From the NCBI RefSeq assembly GCF_963966145.1, contig NC_091051.1, positions 930,001 through 994,000 on the forward strand: a DNA stretch of 64,000 bases, given 5' to 3'. Origin of the DNA: Tenebrio molitor (Eukaryota > Arthropoda > Insecta > Coleoptera > Tenebrionidae). Both the position numbers and the translations under genes were made by a program. The notes under the pieces are model-generated. The model was given only the letters and a program-made list of their open reading frames with translations. It did not search any database and had not been told where the DNA came from. How positions within the stretch are numbered: position 1 is the first letter of the stretch; every line of letters begins with the position of its first letter. Of the stretch, positions 36,501-43,884 are shown one piece after another.

Positions 36501-36822
36501 TAACGAACCCGGTTTGTACCACTCCTAACAACCGTTAGAACGAACGGAAGCAAAATTTCAGTTGGTTTGAAACAAATGACGCGTTCGCAGGAAACGCGTG
36601 GGCGGACATCTTGTGTGCTCGTCGCCATCTTACCAAGGTGAGGATGACGAGGGTGTTTCCTACGACTGCCAGCATGAAGATAACCGCGTAGAGCGGTATT
36701 GTGATCCGGCCCGACTCGTACCATTGCGGCGTTCCGGTCTTCGATGTTGTTTCCGGTGTCGATAAAGTCCGCTGGGTGGAGACGTTCCAGACGGAGCTGG
36801 AATTGTCGTCGGTCCACTCCAT
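8853..36822 (-). CDS. Sulfakinin receptor (CCK-like GPCR), four coding exons
   Basis: Exons in transcription order are 36822-36634, 32348-32183, 10260-10063 and 9565-8853. Phases match throughout (189, 166, 198 and 713 nt), giving 421 residues. The extracellular N-terminus has N-glycosylation sites NSS and NVS. TM1 carries GNTLVILTL, TM2 NLAVSDLLLG, TM3 ends in ERYYAICHPL, TM6 has CWTP and TM7 has SSCCNPITYCF. Cys in MCKLLPF and in YKCRED form the usual extracellular disulfide. The ERY motif, RSLRWQTL loop and SCCNPITY pattern match insect sulfakinin receptors, relatives of vertebrate cholecystokinin receptors. They couple sulfated FMRFamide-like peptides to satiety, feeding and gut motility through G proteins at the plasma membrane. 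The third intracellular loop is long and basic. The middle intron is about 22 kb and full of mobile DNA. The frame upstream of the chosen ATG stays open to an acceptor at about 36834, so a further 5' coding exon is possible but not needed. Confidence 0.9.
9566..10062. other. Intron 3 of the sulfakinin receptor
   Basis: A 497-nt intron with donor GTGAGA and acceptor TTGCAG. No repeat or gene is seen inside. Confidence 0.85.
10063..10260 (-). CDS. Sulfakinin receptor exon 3 (TM3-TM4)
   Basis: 198 nt with acceptor TGTTTCAG and donor GTGAGAG. It encodes CSVSVGVWTLVAISVERYY through TM4 (IVGIWIGSLICMAPIAV). ERY replaces the DRY of many class A receptors, as is normal in the CCK receptor group. Confidence 0.93.
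10261..12995. other. Large receptor intron, proximal part
   Basis: Mixed-composition non-coding DNA with many TTAATTA-type strings and no credible coding frame. A CTCF-like core lies at 12658-12668 on the minus strand. The overlapping open frames at 11141-12217 show no family features. Confidence 0.5.
12658..12668 (-). promoter_or_regulatory. CTCF-like core AGGTGGCGCTG
   Basis: The minus strand reads ACTAGGTGGCGCTGG, close to the bilaterian CTCF core (AGGKGGCGC). Binding is inferred from the motif alone. Confidence 0.3.
12996..13242. mobile_element. MITE, 247 bp, TIR CTGTCGCGAGCAAAAAA
   Basis: The ends are inverted copies (CTGTCGCGAGCAAAA at the left, TTTTGCTCGCGACAG at the right), extending imperfectly to about 28 bp. 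Both sides have TA (12994-12995 and 13243-13244), typical of Tc1/mariner-type MITEs. No coding capacity. Confidence 0.85.
13245..13488. mobile_element. MITE, 244 bp, TIR CTATTCCGGACAC
   Basis: Left end CTATTCCGGACACAGAATC, right end inverted with one difference. Flanking TA at 13243-13244 and 13489-13490. It abuts the previous MITE and shares its right TA. Interior has no coding frame. Confidence 0.85.
13489..15656. other. Large receptor intron, non-coding stretch
   Basis: AT-rich to 14150, then more GC-balanced. A CTCF-like core AGAGGGCGCCAGTG lies at 14213-14226. No gene or clear transposon is seen. Confidence 0.45.
14213..14226 (+). promoter_or_regulatory. CTCF-like core AGAGGGCGCCAGTG
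   Basis: Resembles the CTCF consensus AGRKGGCRS. It lies about 1.5 kb before the tandem array that contains three similar cores. Motif evidence only. Confidence 0.3.
15657..16375. repeat. Tandem repeat, three ~240-250 bp units, each with a CTCF-like core
   Basis: The string AGGTGGCGCCAGAG recurs at 15677, 15914 and 16164 (spacing 237 and 250). Each copy is preceded by GTTCRACTAGT and followed by TC(A/G)CTCACT. The units also share GTGCAATT, AATTAAATCCAC, GATTCTTT and CTCCACGACTC in the same order. Copies differ by substitutions and small indels, so the array is not recent. It lies in the 22-kb intron of the receptor gene. A regulatory (insulator) role is inferred only from the motif. Confidence 0.75.
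16376..19981. other. Large receptor intron, non-coding stretch
   Basis: GC-balanced DNA with frequent AATTAA strings, resembling conserved non-coding DNA near developmental genes. A 200-codon minus-strand open frame (19872-19270) has no domain, no usual codon bias and no splice context, so I do not call it a gene. Confidence 0.45.
19982..21046. mobile_element. Mariner-like relic element, ~1.07 kb, ~95-bp TIRs
   Basis: Left end CAGGGTGTCTCAG and right end CTGAGACACCCTG are inverted. The similarity continues about 95 bp inward, including GAAATTTAAAATGCAGATAT and its complement. A short interior stretch near 20470-20570 reads RVVNLFGDTGSVREL, which resembles the helix-turn-helix region (x-F-x-ETGSV-x) of mariner/IS630-type transposases, but the frame is broken soon after. 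Target duplication is unclear on the right (TGTGTA). Confidence 0.65.
21589..21756 (+). CDS. Small unknown frame inside the foldback left arm (55 aa)
   Basis: An ATG-started frame with a Lys-rich N-terminal half and a CSCCGVV cluster near the end. About 215 bp of it is missing from the right arm, where the break joins TTGTTTT to TCACTACTAG. It may be a remnant of an element protein or chance. I do not recognise a family. Confidence 0.2.
   Translation: MTPSKTSREKNRFINVLCKKLTEKKFQRSPAENDTDLSSCSCCGVVQADIDVLVF
21946..22688. mobile_element. MITE, 743 bp, TIR CCGGGTGGGGCATCGTATA
   Basis: Perfect or near-perfect inverted ends (CCGGGTGGGGCATCG) extending about 60 bp with CGCACGCGAGAAAT. TA flanks both sides (21944-21945, 22689-22690). 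The inverted arm copy at about 25921 reads across the empty site with a single TA, which proves the insertion and its TA duplication. No coding capacity. Confidence 0.9.
22725..23425 (-). repeat. Foldback inner repeat, copy 1 (inverted)
   Basis: About 700 bp, matched by copies at 23436-24085 and 25180-25895 in the opposite orientation. Copies 1 and 2 meet head to head at a short tip near 23425 (ACGTCGATCA... TCGACGT). Confidence 0.85.
23436..24085 (+). repeat. Foldback inner repeat, copy 2
   Basis: More diverged than copies 1 and 3. It forms a ~1.35 kb near-palindrome with copy 1. A 69-codon open frame (23720-23929) is shared with the other two copies. Confidence 0.85.
24086..25179. other. 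Loop of the foldback element
   Basis: AT-rich DNA with A/T runs and no gene or repeat that I recognise. Confidence 0.5.
25180..25895 (+). repeat. Foldback inner repeat, copy 3
   Basis: Closest to copy 1, as expected for the right arm of the same inverted repeat. It begins with GGGTGATCGACGTTTGC, the same boundary that forms the tip between copies 1 and 2. Confidence 0.85.
26277..28214. mobile_element. Nested TIR element in the right foldback arm, ~1.94 kb
   Basis: Left end CTATAGGCTCTGCCATTTC and right end GAAATGGCAAAGCCTATAG are inverted. The similarity runs about 40 bp, through CAACAGGTGGTGTTTC. The uninterrupted left arm (near 21345) shows the sequence without it. Interior is AT-rich, carries a hairpin at 27363-27484 and has no transposase that I can see. 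Confidence 0.75.
27363..27484. repeat. Hairpin sequence, ~120 bp, 38-bp imperfect stem
   Basis: CGAACCAAGTGCGGGAAGAC on the left pairs with GTCTTCACGCAAGTGGTTCG on the right. The loop carries GCACGAGCGACGAAGGAGC. Belongs with similar hairpins at 21209-21304, 28236-28345 and 33951-34083. Confidence 0.75.
28346..30333. other. Large receptor intron, non-coding stretch
   Basis: GC-balanced DNA with many TTAATTA strings from about 28740 to 30150. No coding frame has family features. It could hold enhancers, but none can be named from sequence. Confidence 0.4.
30334..30705 (+). pseudogene. Mariner-like transposase N-terminus, frameshifted
   Basis: The first piece, MFTLEQQIFIIQCFF, is the start of the helix-turn-helix domain common in insect mariner/IS630 transposases (DUF4817). 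A +1 shift gives VFEEFQHKFPD, ETGSVLCKKHSRRPTKRS and AENIEESEQRI. Two more frames give LTQETNLSF, then TIQLVLKKDLHFFLYRLSL and VHEITP. This matches the normal order of the domain, but it needs all three frames, so it is dead. It is cut off where the direct repeat at 30715 begins; the catalytic DDE/D part is absent. Confidence 0.75.
30715..31014 (+). repeat. Direct repeat copy 1 (~300 bp)
   Basis: Starts ATCGATGATCGTTGGATC and ends TCACGGTA. Repeated nearly identically at 31712-32015. The pair brackets a mariner relic, like long terminal repeats, but no TG...CA ends, primer site or polymerase are seen. Confidence 0.85.
31015..31711 (-). mobile_element. Mariner-like relic with transposase C-terminus
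   Basis: Homologous to the interior of the element at 41203-43149. On the minus strand 31706-31619 reads RENLIKRARLFLQMKGGHFE then HLL and stop. This is the typical C-terminal end (GxHFEHLL) of DUF4817-type mariner transposases. The rest of the protein is deleted. Confidence 0.7.
31712..32015 (+). repeat. Direct repeat copy 2 (~300 bp)
   Basis: Same orientation as copy 1, with scattered substitutions, for example GCGCGTGCTCC against GCGCCTGCTCC. Confidence 0.85.
32183..32348 (-). CDS. Sulfakinin receptor exon 2 (TM2, ECL1)
   Basis: 166 nt with acceptor GTCCGCAG and donor GTGAGT. It encodes VKNQRMRTITNLFLLNLAVS, then DLLLGVLCIPF and the conserved disulfide Cys in EVMCKLLPFLQ. It joins exon 3 through codon G|CG (Ala). 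Confidence 0.93.
33441..33745 (+). repeat. Dispersed repeat, copy 1 of 3
   Basis: Contains TTAAAGCGTAGATTAATTGG, GCAATGTTTTACAT, TAACTTAACGATTCCTAT, TATCTAAGGGC and GGCGGGAAATTCAAA. The same series occurs at 59641-59898 (plus) and 63658-63944 (minus). Its left edge, ATCCTGGGCTGGGAAGGCGT, is the inverted form of the right edge of copy 2, which suggests terminal inverted repeats. Confidence 0.8.
33951..34083. repeat. Hairpin sequence, ~130 bp, ~42-bp stem
   Basis: The left arm contains AAATTGGGCTTTTCTAATTG and the right arm its inverted complement CAATTAGAAAAGCCCAATTT. The outer ends TATGCAAC and GTTGCATA also pair. The loop carries CTACGCTCGTG, the complement of the CACGAGCG string in the hairpin at 27363. 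Confidence 0.8.
35476..35902. mobile_element. MITE, 427 bp, TIR CAGTGTGTCCAAAAAGTCTG
   Basis: About 31 bp of terminal inverted repeat (GTGTGTCCAAAAAGTCTGG), flanked by TA. The ends resemble mariner-type elements of insects. The interior is AT-rich with no transposase. Confidence 0.85.
36634..36822 (-). CDS. Sulfakinin receptor exon 1 (N-terminus, TM1)
   Basis: 63 codons from ATG (36822) to donor GTAAGA. It encodes a Ser/Thr-rich N-terminus with two N-glycosylation sites, then TM1 (LYAVIFMLAVVGNTLVILTL) with the conserved GN. An acceptor (TGTTTTCAG) lies just upstream, so the exon probably also holds a little 5'UTR. Confidence 0.88.
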
Positions 36823-39800
36823 CTCGCATATCCCCTGAAAACAATTTCGGAAAAATCAACTACATCACGGGAGAATTATGCCAACAATGTCAACAGTGCG
36901 TGGAGGCATAGGCTGCTGATTAATTTCCCCAGGCAAATATTTTCGCTTCGCCATAAATTAGCGGGGGAAAATGTGCGACTTTTTGTCGCGGTTAAATTTC
37001 CGTTCGATTGTCGAGCGACATGCGAGAAATGTTGTTGTTTGCGTGGGGGCGGGGGAAAAACTGGCACCGCCGGGATTTAATCGCATTTAAAAAGGGTTCA
37101 CCCTTTTAATCGGGACTTTTTCGCGTCGCCCTTCACCTGGAAGAGTGAATTTGCAAAGTCTCAGATAATGAAAATTGGCCATTTGCGCCACCCATTTGAT
37201 TTAAGGCTCTCCTTCATCTGTGTGGTGCCCGGGGCATTAAACTTAATTAAATCTGTGCCGAATTCTATCGACGGCGGAAAAAATCGCAATTTGAGCACGG
37301 AATTAATTGGCCGAAAGAAAATCGAAATTCATTACGGCTCTAATTCACAATTAGGGGCCAATTAATTAAACGAAATCGTAAACGAAGTGGAAGACGCGGC
37401 GTGAACGATGGAGCGATCCTCGGGGGCGAATCAACGGAACGCGGTGTTATCCGCAAGGAGGAGGATTTGCAAGAAACGCCGATTGTATTTATAAATTTGT
37501 ATGGGCCCGAAAGGCGTGTAATCTTCAATAAAAACGGAATTGGACGGGAGAGTTATTGAAAGGGCCAGCTGTATCCAGACAATCGTCCGGGAGGGACTTC
37601 ATTTAGGGCCAGATATGGATGGACCCGACGCAAAAACTTGATCGACCGCCCTTCGAAAATGAAAAATCCGGACGCCGCCGCCGGGGAAATGCCTCAACAG
37701 TCTTTGTTTGACCCGGTGCGCTTTAATTAAACCCGTCTGGAGCGAATCAACCATGCTGCATCTCTTCTATTTTTCCGACACAACTGCAGGTGAAAGCTCG
37801 ACGAAAACTCCCTGGGAAATTAATCTGCACACTTGTAATTAGATGGGAAGCGGAGCTTCGATATTTTCTTTTGGGGGAAACCGAACCAAACTCATTATTG
37901 GAAACACACTTTCCTGTTTTCGGAAGAATAACAACGCGCCGTGCGCCAGTTTCCATAATTCATGACGGTCTACAAATTTTCACCTTATTGGGGAAATTTT
38001 TCGGACGTCGATTGAATTTCGGATTTCGCCCGTGGCTCGTCGCAAATTCAAAATCGTCAGCGATCGATTAATTTGTGGGGAAAATTTCGACGCACTCACC
38101 CTCTTAGCGTGCCGGTGCCTTCATCCGAAACCGAAGCCCTCGGGTGGACAACTTTCGAAACGGTGACAAAAGCGCGCGCTGGAAGCCACGCAACAGTTTC
38201 AAGAGAGCCGGCTGAAACCGTGGCGAACACTGAAGCGCTCCAGCTTGCAGGAGCAGACGGAGCGACGCCAGCGCTTCCATTCACAAGACTTGTCCTGACC
38301 TAGGAGTACCACAGTGCACCCTGGCCGTGCATCGATTATTGTCATAGGTTAAGAACTCTCCACTCTCCATCGAGTGTTAATTGGACACTCCGGCGCTAAT
38401 TAAAACGTGATTTTTCGCCTCAGATTAATTTCCAGGTGACAATCCACCTGTTGATCAGGGGGGGTCGGTATTGACCCGCCTGCAAAAACTCCACTCCTCC
38501 ACACGAATTATTGTTTTCTCCTAAATTAAATTCCAACAGTCTCGGAGTTGTTTTTATATTTAATTTGCACCGCGAACTCCTCGGAGTCATTAAGTGAACT
38601 CCGCGGCAAACAATGATCAATTATCAAACTTCCCGGAATGATTAAATTTGGAAAAATTTGATTGATCACTCGACCGCCATCAATTTCCTTCTCGACCAGG
38701 ACCCACCTGGATTGCTCCCATTTAACCCGAAATTTATTCGGCCATGCCTCTGGACGTCCGGAGTGAATTAATTAAAGGGAAAATATCGAAGGACGCTCGT
38801 AAATCGCCTTTGAAAGCTCGTTTAGGACCGCCGTAAATCCGGGAATGAAATAGAATTATTTTTACGGGGTGCGTAACGAGCTTTTGATGCGGAAAGGCGC
38901 GAAGCGAAAAGTAATTTATTCGGGGATTGACCATATTTATTCCAATCTGAACTCCGGGACGTGTAATATCAATTAAATCCGCGGCGGAGCCTCTGACTGT
39001 TTTTTCGTCTTAAATGGTAATGAGGGAAAGATTTAGTTTTTGGTTTGCCGGATTCGCATTCCTGGAGCAGGCGTCTCTTGGCAATTATGAATAATTTATG
39101 TCGGCAGGAACCCGAAAATATAATTAAACTCTCCGGAATCGAACGAATTTAACTATCACTAGACTAGGATCGGCGGTGCCCGGAGGATTCCGGAGTGCGT
39201 CGAAAAACTGCACAAAAGCTTCCTAATCCCGTTCATGTAAATGCGAACTTTCCGGTTCTAATTCCGGTTCAGCCCCGTCCTAACATATGTATTTCAGCTT
39301 TTCACGGCATGTCGTGCTTAATAAAAGGATAACAGCGGGATAAAACTGAGTCGGGTCGGATTGGCGGATGCAAAGTGTGCCCTTTCGGTCATAATTTTTT
39401 ACGTTTCTGGTTTTCGAACAATCGTAAATTTGGACCGGTGGAAATAATATTTCGGCGGCTGGAAGGTATAATATAGAAATAAATAGAAAATTCCTCGAGG
39501 CTTGGAAAAACTTGAAACGAATACCGCGTTCGCGTCTTTGTAAAAACGAACCGCGCCTCTTAAAGTAATAAAATTTCAGGAATACACGCACCGGATTGTG
39601 AAATTGTTTCAAACAAACAATTCGCTTGTCAGAAAAAAATTAAAAGGAAAACATGTTGGGTGCTCCGGGTTTTTGTTATTTTCCAGCCAAACGTAATTTC
39701 AGGATAGTAATTAATTACCGGTTCGATTAGCAGGATATTGTGCTTTATTATTCATGTCCTGCTGCGCCATCTGAACGGAGACGGGATAATCGATAAATGA

Positions 39801-40302
39801 GGTTACAGGACGCTGCGGGTTAACTGTAGGTAAACGCTGCCACCACAAGATAGTTGTTTAAATATTCATCAGGATCGCGAGTAAACAAACCGATTTTAAT
39901 AGGATCGTAGCAAAAGTAGCACACATTTTCTGACGGGAGAGTCTCACCCTTGCGTAACTTAATTATGGAGTGGATCTTCCAGATCCTTGACTAAATAGAA
40001 TAGGATGGAATTGAACATTAAAAAAAATGTTCAGGTGTGCTTTCTATATTTTACCCAAATTTCGTTTACGCACAATTGCATTAGAAAAGTTGGTTTACAT
40101 CTTAGTTACCAAAAACGAAACTTCAATTTTACATCTGGCGGGCGGTAAAGTAACTTTACAGGCCCGGCGGGCTGTAAACCAAAGCAAAAAGCCCGCAAAT
40201 GGGAAAATAATGTTTGTATAATACATTTGAATAATTTTAATAATAATAACCGTTTTTAAGTAAATTTTGTAGGTGTTCTGCAGTTGTGCGGAAAACGTTG
40301 TA
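36823..40302. other. Upstream region of the receptor, non-coding
   Basis: GC-balanced, TTAATTA-rich DNA from 36900 to 39300 and more AT-rich beyond. A possible 5' non-coding exon ends at 38100. No independent gene is seen. Confidence 0.4.
38100..38290 (-). other. Possible 5' non-coding exon of the receptor
   Basis: The minus strand has a strong donor (AGAGG then GTGAGTGCG) at 38099, and the preceding DNA is GC-rich. Spliced to the acceptor before exon 1, the local open frame would not run into the receptor frame, so it would be untranslated. The 5' boundary is a guess. Confidence 0.3.
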
Positions 40303-40479
40303 CAGTTAGGGACACGGAATTTCTTATTTCTTTATTGTCAACGTGACATTCAAAGTCAAATTTCGAAATCTATTTTCTGTTCACGTGGATCGCTTGTCAA
40401 TCATTGAGGTTAATAATGTAAAGCTTATTTTTTTGACAGTATATTGACAGTGATGCCCGAAACTTCGTGTCTAGAACTG
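40303..40479. mobile_element. MITE, 177 bp, TIR CAGTTAGGGACACGGAATTT
   Basis: Inverted ends with TA on both sides. The right end is diverged (GAAACTTCGTGTCTAGAACTG). A second copy in the opposite orientation lies at 49080-49273. Confidence 0.8.
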
Positions 40480-40999
40480 TACATGCCTCGGCCGCGGGCG
40501 TAATCTTCTACCTCCGACCCTTTATACGTAAATAACTATTTTGAATGAGATGTTACATTTAATCAAAAAGAAGATAAATCCGTTCAAAACTTGGAGAGCC
40601 TGGAGACGATCAGAAGTTTTTCAATTTTTAACCTGTTGCTCATTATTGGAAATACAGGAACGATTCTCGGTTCGTTGGATTCCTCTCGTTCTCCTGATTA
40701 ATCTTATGTAAAGTAGTTGAACCTAGGACCGAGAGGAGCCGAGTAATACAGCCTTAAACTTAACCGAGAGACCTTGCTTTTTTGGGCTCACAATCCACAA
40801 AATGGCGCCTGTAGGCGGAACTGTCTGTTTTTGGTTTCAACTCATTCACTGTCTTCATTGGTGTTTTTTTTTTCAATCTTTTTCAGGTTCAATCACGGTT
40901 GGGCCCGGTTGGAGGAGGTTAATTATTTTTTGCACGACCTTCATATAAAACGTTGTGTCACGTCATTCACACAAATTTCTTTTAAGATTAAATTATTAA

Positions 41000-41154
41000 T
41001 GCCCGGTTTCTGGAAACAATTTTATAGGGCCAGTTAGTTAACTCTCCAATAAATACAAAAATCCTGTAATGTGATTGGTTACTTTCTAGCGTTTCTATAG
41101 CAACGGTTGATTTAACCGGTCAGTTAGTTATTGGGCCGTTCCAGAAACCGGGCA
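41000..41154. mobile_element. piggyBac-type MITE, 155 bp, TTAA target duplication
   Basis: Left TTAA then TGCCCGGTTTCTGGAA; right TTCCAGAAACCGGGCA then TTAA. The TTAA duplication is the signature of piggyBac-family transposition. No coding capacity. Confidence 0.85.
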
Positions 41155-41989
41155 TTAAAAATTGTGTAATTTTTTTTTCTGCAAAAAAATCAAAACGTAC
41201 ATACAGGTGTCCCAGAACTCGTGGATCAAACTTAGAGTGCGTTTTCTTTGATATTAATGAAGATAAAAAATGTTTTAGAAAAATATTCAAGGTGCAACAG
41301 CTTTTTAGTTATGAATTGATCAAATTGATCAATAGAGCTCGATCTAATTTTCCCTTTACCAGAAAATTGAGTACCTTCCCTCAATTGCCAAGCAATGTGT
41401 AATTGTAATAAAATTATTTTCAATATTTATCTGGTCGACTTGTCGAACCATACGTCAAAAGTGACAGCTACTTTTGAAATAACCAAAAATGGGATAATTT
41501 CCCCAAAGGCAGGCGAATAAATGTATAGAATCTTCATCAGGAAACGCAAGTTTCTTCTTCCGGCCATGAATGAAATACGGTTTGTTATGATGAGTGAAAA
41601 TTTCCAGAGCAATTGTAACCTTGAGGGGTATGGGAAATTGACGGGAGGGGTATGATGAATTGTTGATGGAAGGTAAAATGGCGACGTAGCGTCAAGTGAG
41701 TAATATTATATATTATAACTATACTACCTTAAAAATTTTAGTAAAAAGTGAAATATGCAGGGCCTGTGAAGTGAATCGGAATCACAAGAAATTTATCTTG
41801 ACCTTGTGCATACACTCTGCATCTGCAACGTATTAGCGTAGCTACACGAGCGGGACGCGTCATCGTTGAAATGGAAGAAAAACTTTTAGGAACATTCTTG
41901 ACATTGCAAAAAGCTGGAGTTAGACGTAGGTTTTGAACAACAGATCAAGCACAGTGGCAGTTCTGAAAGAAACAAGACAAAACTGGATT

Positions 41990-42001
41990 AAACTAACCTA
42001 T
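41990..42001. repeat. Target-site duplication AAACTAACCTAT, left copy
   Basis: Identical to 42628-42639. The two bracket the truncated non-LTR retrotransposon. Confidence 0.85.
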
Positions 42002-42627
42002 CCCACCTCCACCCGGCGGCACGGCAATTTTGCCGGAGTACATACACTATTACGGATATTACTATCAAGTAATAGTGCAGTGCTTATCAACATAATTACC
42101 GGCGTCTTGCCTCCGCATTTTGACTTTGTTGTGTATTATGTTCTGTGTCAATGTTAAGGAACTTCCTCACGATGTGACATGAGTATAATAATATACCTTT
42201 TTGAATTTCAACTACCAATGTGTTATCTAAATCCAGAATTTTTAAATTTTTAAAAAGAGATTGCGGTACTATTCCCGTTGCTGAAATTACAAGTGGTAAA
42301 ATCGAAATTTTTTCTAAACACCAAAGATTTCTCATAGCAACGGACAGCTCTAAATATTTATTAATTTTTGTGTTATATGTCTGTGTTATATTATGTGAAT
42401 TTGGAACAGCTATATCTAAAAGATGTGCTTGCTTTTGTTGTTTATTTAAAATTATAATGTCTGGTCTGTTATGCTTAATATGAATGTCAGTTAAAATTGT
42501 TCTATCAAAATATAACTTGTAACTGTCATTTTCCAAACAACTTTCTGGTGTATAACTATAATGTGGTTGTGTATTCTTTAATAAATTGAATTTAACAGCT
42601 AAATTCATGTGTATAATTTTAGCGAAT
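42002..42627 (-). mobile_element. 5'-truncated R4/Dong-like non-LTR retrotransposon
   Basis: The minus-strand frame (42627-42096) gives MNLAVKFNLLKN, HYSYTPESCLEND, YKLYFDRTILTD, RPDIIIL, LLDIAVPNSHNI, KINKYLEL and SRIVRKFL-like CHIVRKFL. This is the C-terminal restriction-like endonuclease region of R4/Dong-type elements, with the catalytic RPD and a following D in LLDIAVP. The frame enters from the truncated 5' end without a start. About 90 bp of 3'UTR follows. The 12-bp duplication on both sides shows that it inserted as is. Confidence 0.82.
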
Positions 42628-42639
42628 AAACTAACCTAT
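42628..42639. repeat. Target-site duplication AAACTAACCTAT, right copy
   Basis: Perfect match to 41990-42001. Confidence 0.85.
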
Positions 42640-43149
42640 TTATTTTAGCATCATTATTAGTAAAAATTTGAGATATAATTTTATAACTTAAATGATGTAG
42701 AATGCAACAAATGAAATAAAAAAAATGCAAAATAAAATAGTTGAATACGTTTTTTTGTTCGACGAGCCCCTTAAAAAAGGCTCTAAATCGCTTAAAATCT
42801 TTAAAATTAGCTTGACGTTTCGTTTTGACAAGTTGTCAAATTTATCAAAATCCATTCACACAGGAGAAAATTCTCAAATTCTGACAGTGTCGAACAAAAA
42901 AGAATAATTTATAACAAGTGTTAAAAATGACCACCTTTCATCTGAAGGAATAGGCGAGTTCGTTTTATTAAATTTTCCTTTGTCAGTCTAAGCATATTAG
43001 GAATAACAATAGCCAGTGCTTCGTGAATTTGGTCATTCAGTTCTTCTAAAATATTGATAGATTCGCGGTAAATATAGTTCTTCTACCGTCGTCATTAAAG
43101 GACTGAAGAACAGCATCTTCTTCTCTGGCGTTCTATCTTCTCACCCTGT

Positions 43150-43884
43150 ATGTATTTGTTTTGAATTATTACCTAAGCAAGAATAAAATTCCGAACCATC
43201 TCGCCAAGACAAACAACTCAGGTGGAACATTTTTGTGAAAATTTTAAAAATAGAACGACACGACCTTATAAAACAAGCCTCTGAGTCCTTGTTTGTTTTA
43301 GGAGAGCTCGCTACAACTTAATTATGAAATAATAGGTTGGTCTACCCTGAACAACCCTCAAGTGCGTGTTGCAAAACAGCCACTTGTTGCAACCCTGCAA
43401 AAGCTGAACCTCAGCATCCCACTTAAAAAATTATTAAACCAGTGGAGAAAACATCGATCAAAAACCTTATTAGTTTGCGAAGTTCATTGATTTAAACAAT
43501 TTAAATTCACTTCCGGGTTAAAATACGAATAGAAACAAACACGAGTAAAGTTGTAACGTGTCGATTGACATGATTGTAGTAGAAGTAAGAAAAAACTAGG
43601 TAAGAAGAGTTTTGACCTTCATCAATGTCACTGCGTGCGTCACTTTTGCCACAAAAGCTACAAGAATTGGTTTAATTTTTCAACTTTGACCGTTGAGTAA
43701 TTTTTTTTTAAATATCATTTTAACAACGATGACTTGGATACTTGGCGTTCATTACAATTCATTACATTCATTTGTCTATTGTGAAATTTATCATCAATAT
43801 GCATTGAGGGAAGCTTATTTATAGGACTGTTACTTCCATTGCGAAGCAGTTTTAATGTCAACACGTTGAGTGAATCTGAAAAAA
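43150..43884. other. Upstream region of the CYP4G gene
   Basis: AT-rich spacer. A TATA-like ATTTATAGG lies at about 43817-43825, 60 bp before the start codon, and could set the transcription start. No gene is seen. Confidence 0.4.

Larger units (their letters stand above)
32349..36633. other. Intron 1 of the sulfakinin receptor
   Basis: About 4.3 kb. It contains a dispersed repeat (33441-33745), a hairpin (33951-34083), a (TTTA)n run near 34500-34530 and a MITE (35476-35902). ACAGGGTATTTCA near 34257 looks like one end of a further mariner-type relic. No gene is seen inside. Confidence 0.7.
41203..43149 (-). mobile_element. Mariner-like relic, ~1.95 kb, with nested insertions
   Basis: The left end ACAGGTGTCCCAGAACTCGT and the right end TCACCCTGTATGT form short terminal inverted repeats of mariner type. 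The interior is homologous to 31015-31711. On the minus strand about 43067-42921 reads RESINILEELNDQIHEALAI, then NMLRLTKENLIKRTRLFLQM and KGGHF, and stops where FEHLL would follow. That is a transposase C-terminus with a premature stop. It is interrupted by a non-LTR retrotransposon (42002-42627) and by about 170 bp of other DNA near 42725-42895. Confidence 0.75.

Noticed and set aside
38096..38284. 62-codon minus frame as the coding start of the receptor
   Set aside because: Spliced to exon 1 it would be out of frame with the receptor, so it can only be untranslated.
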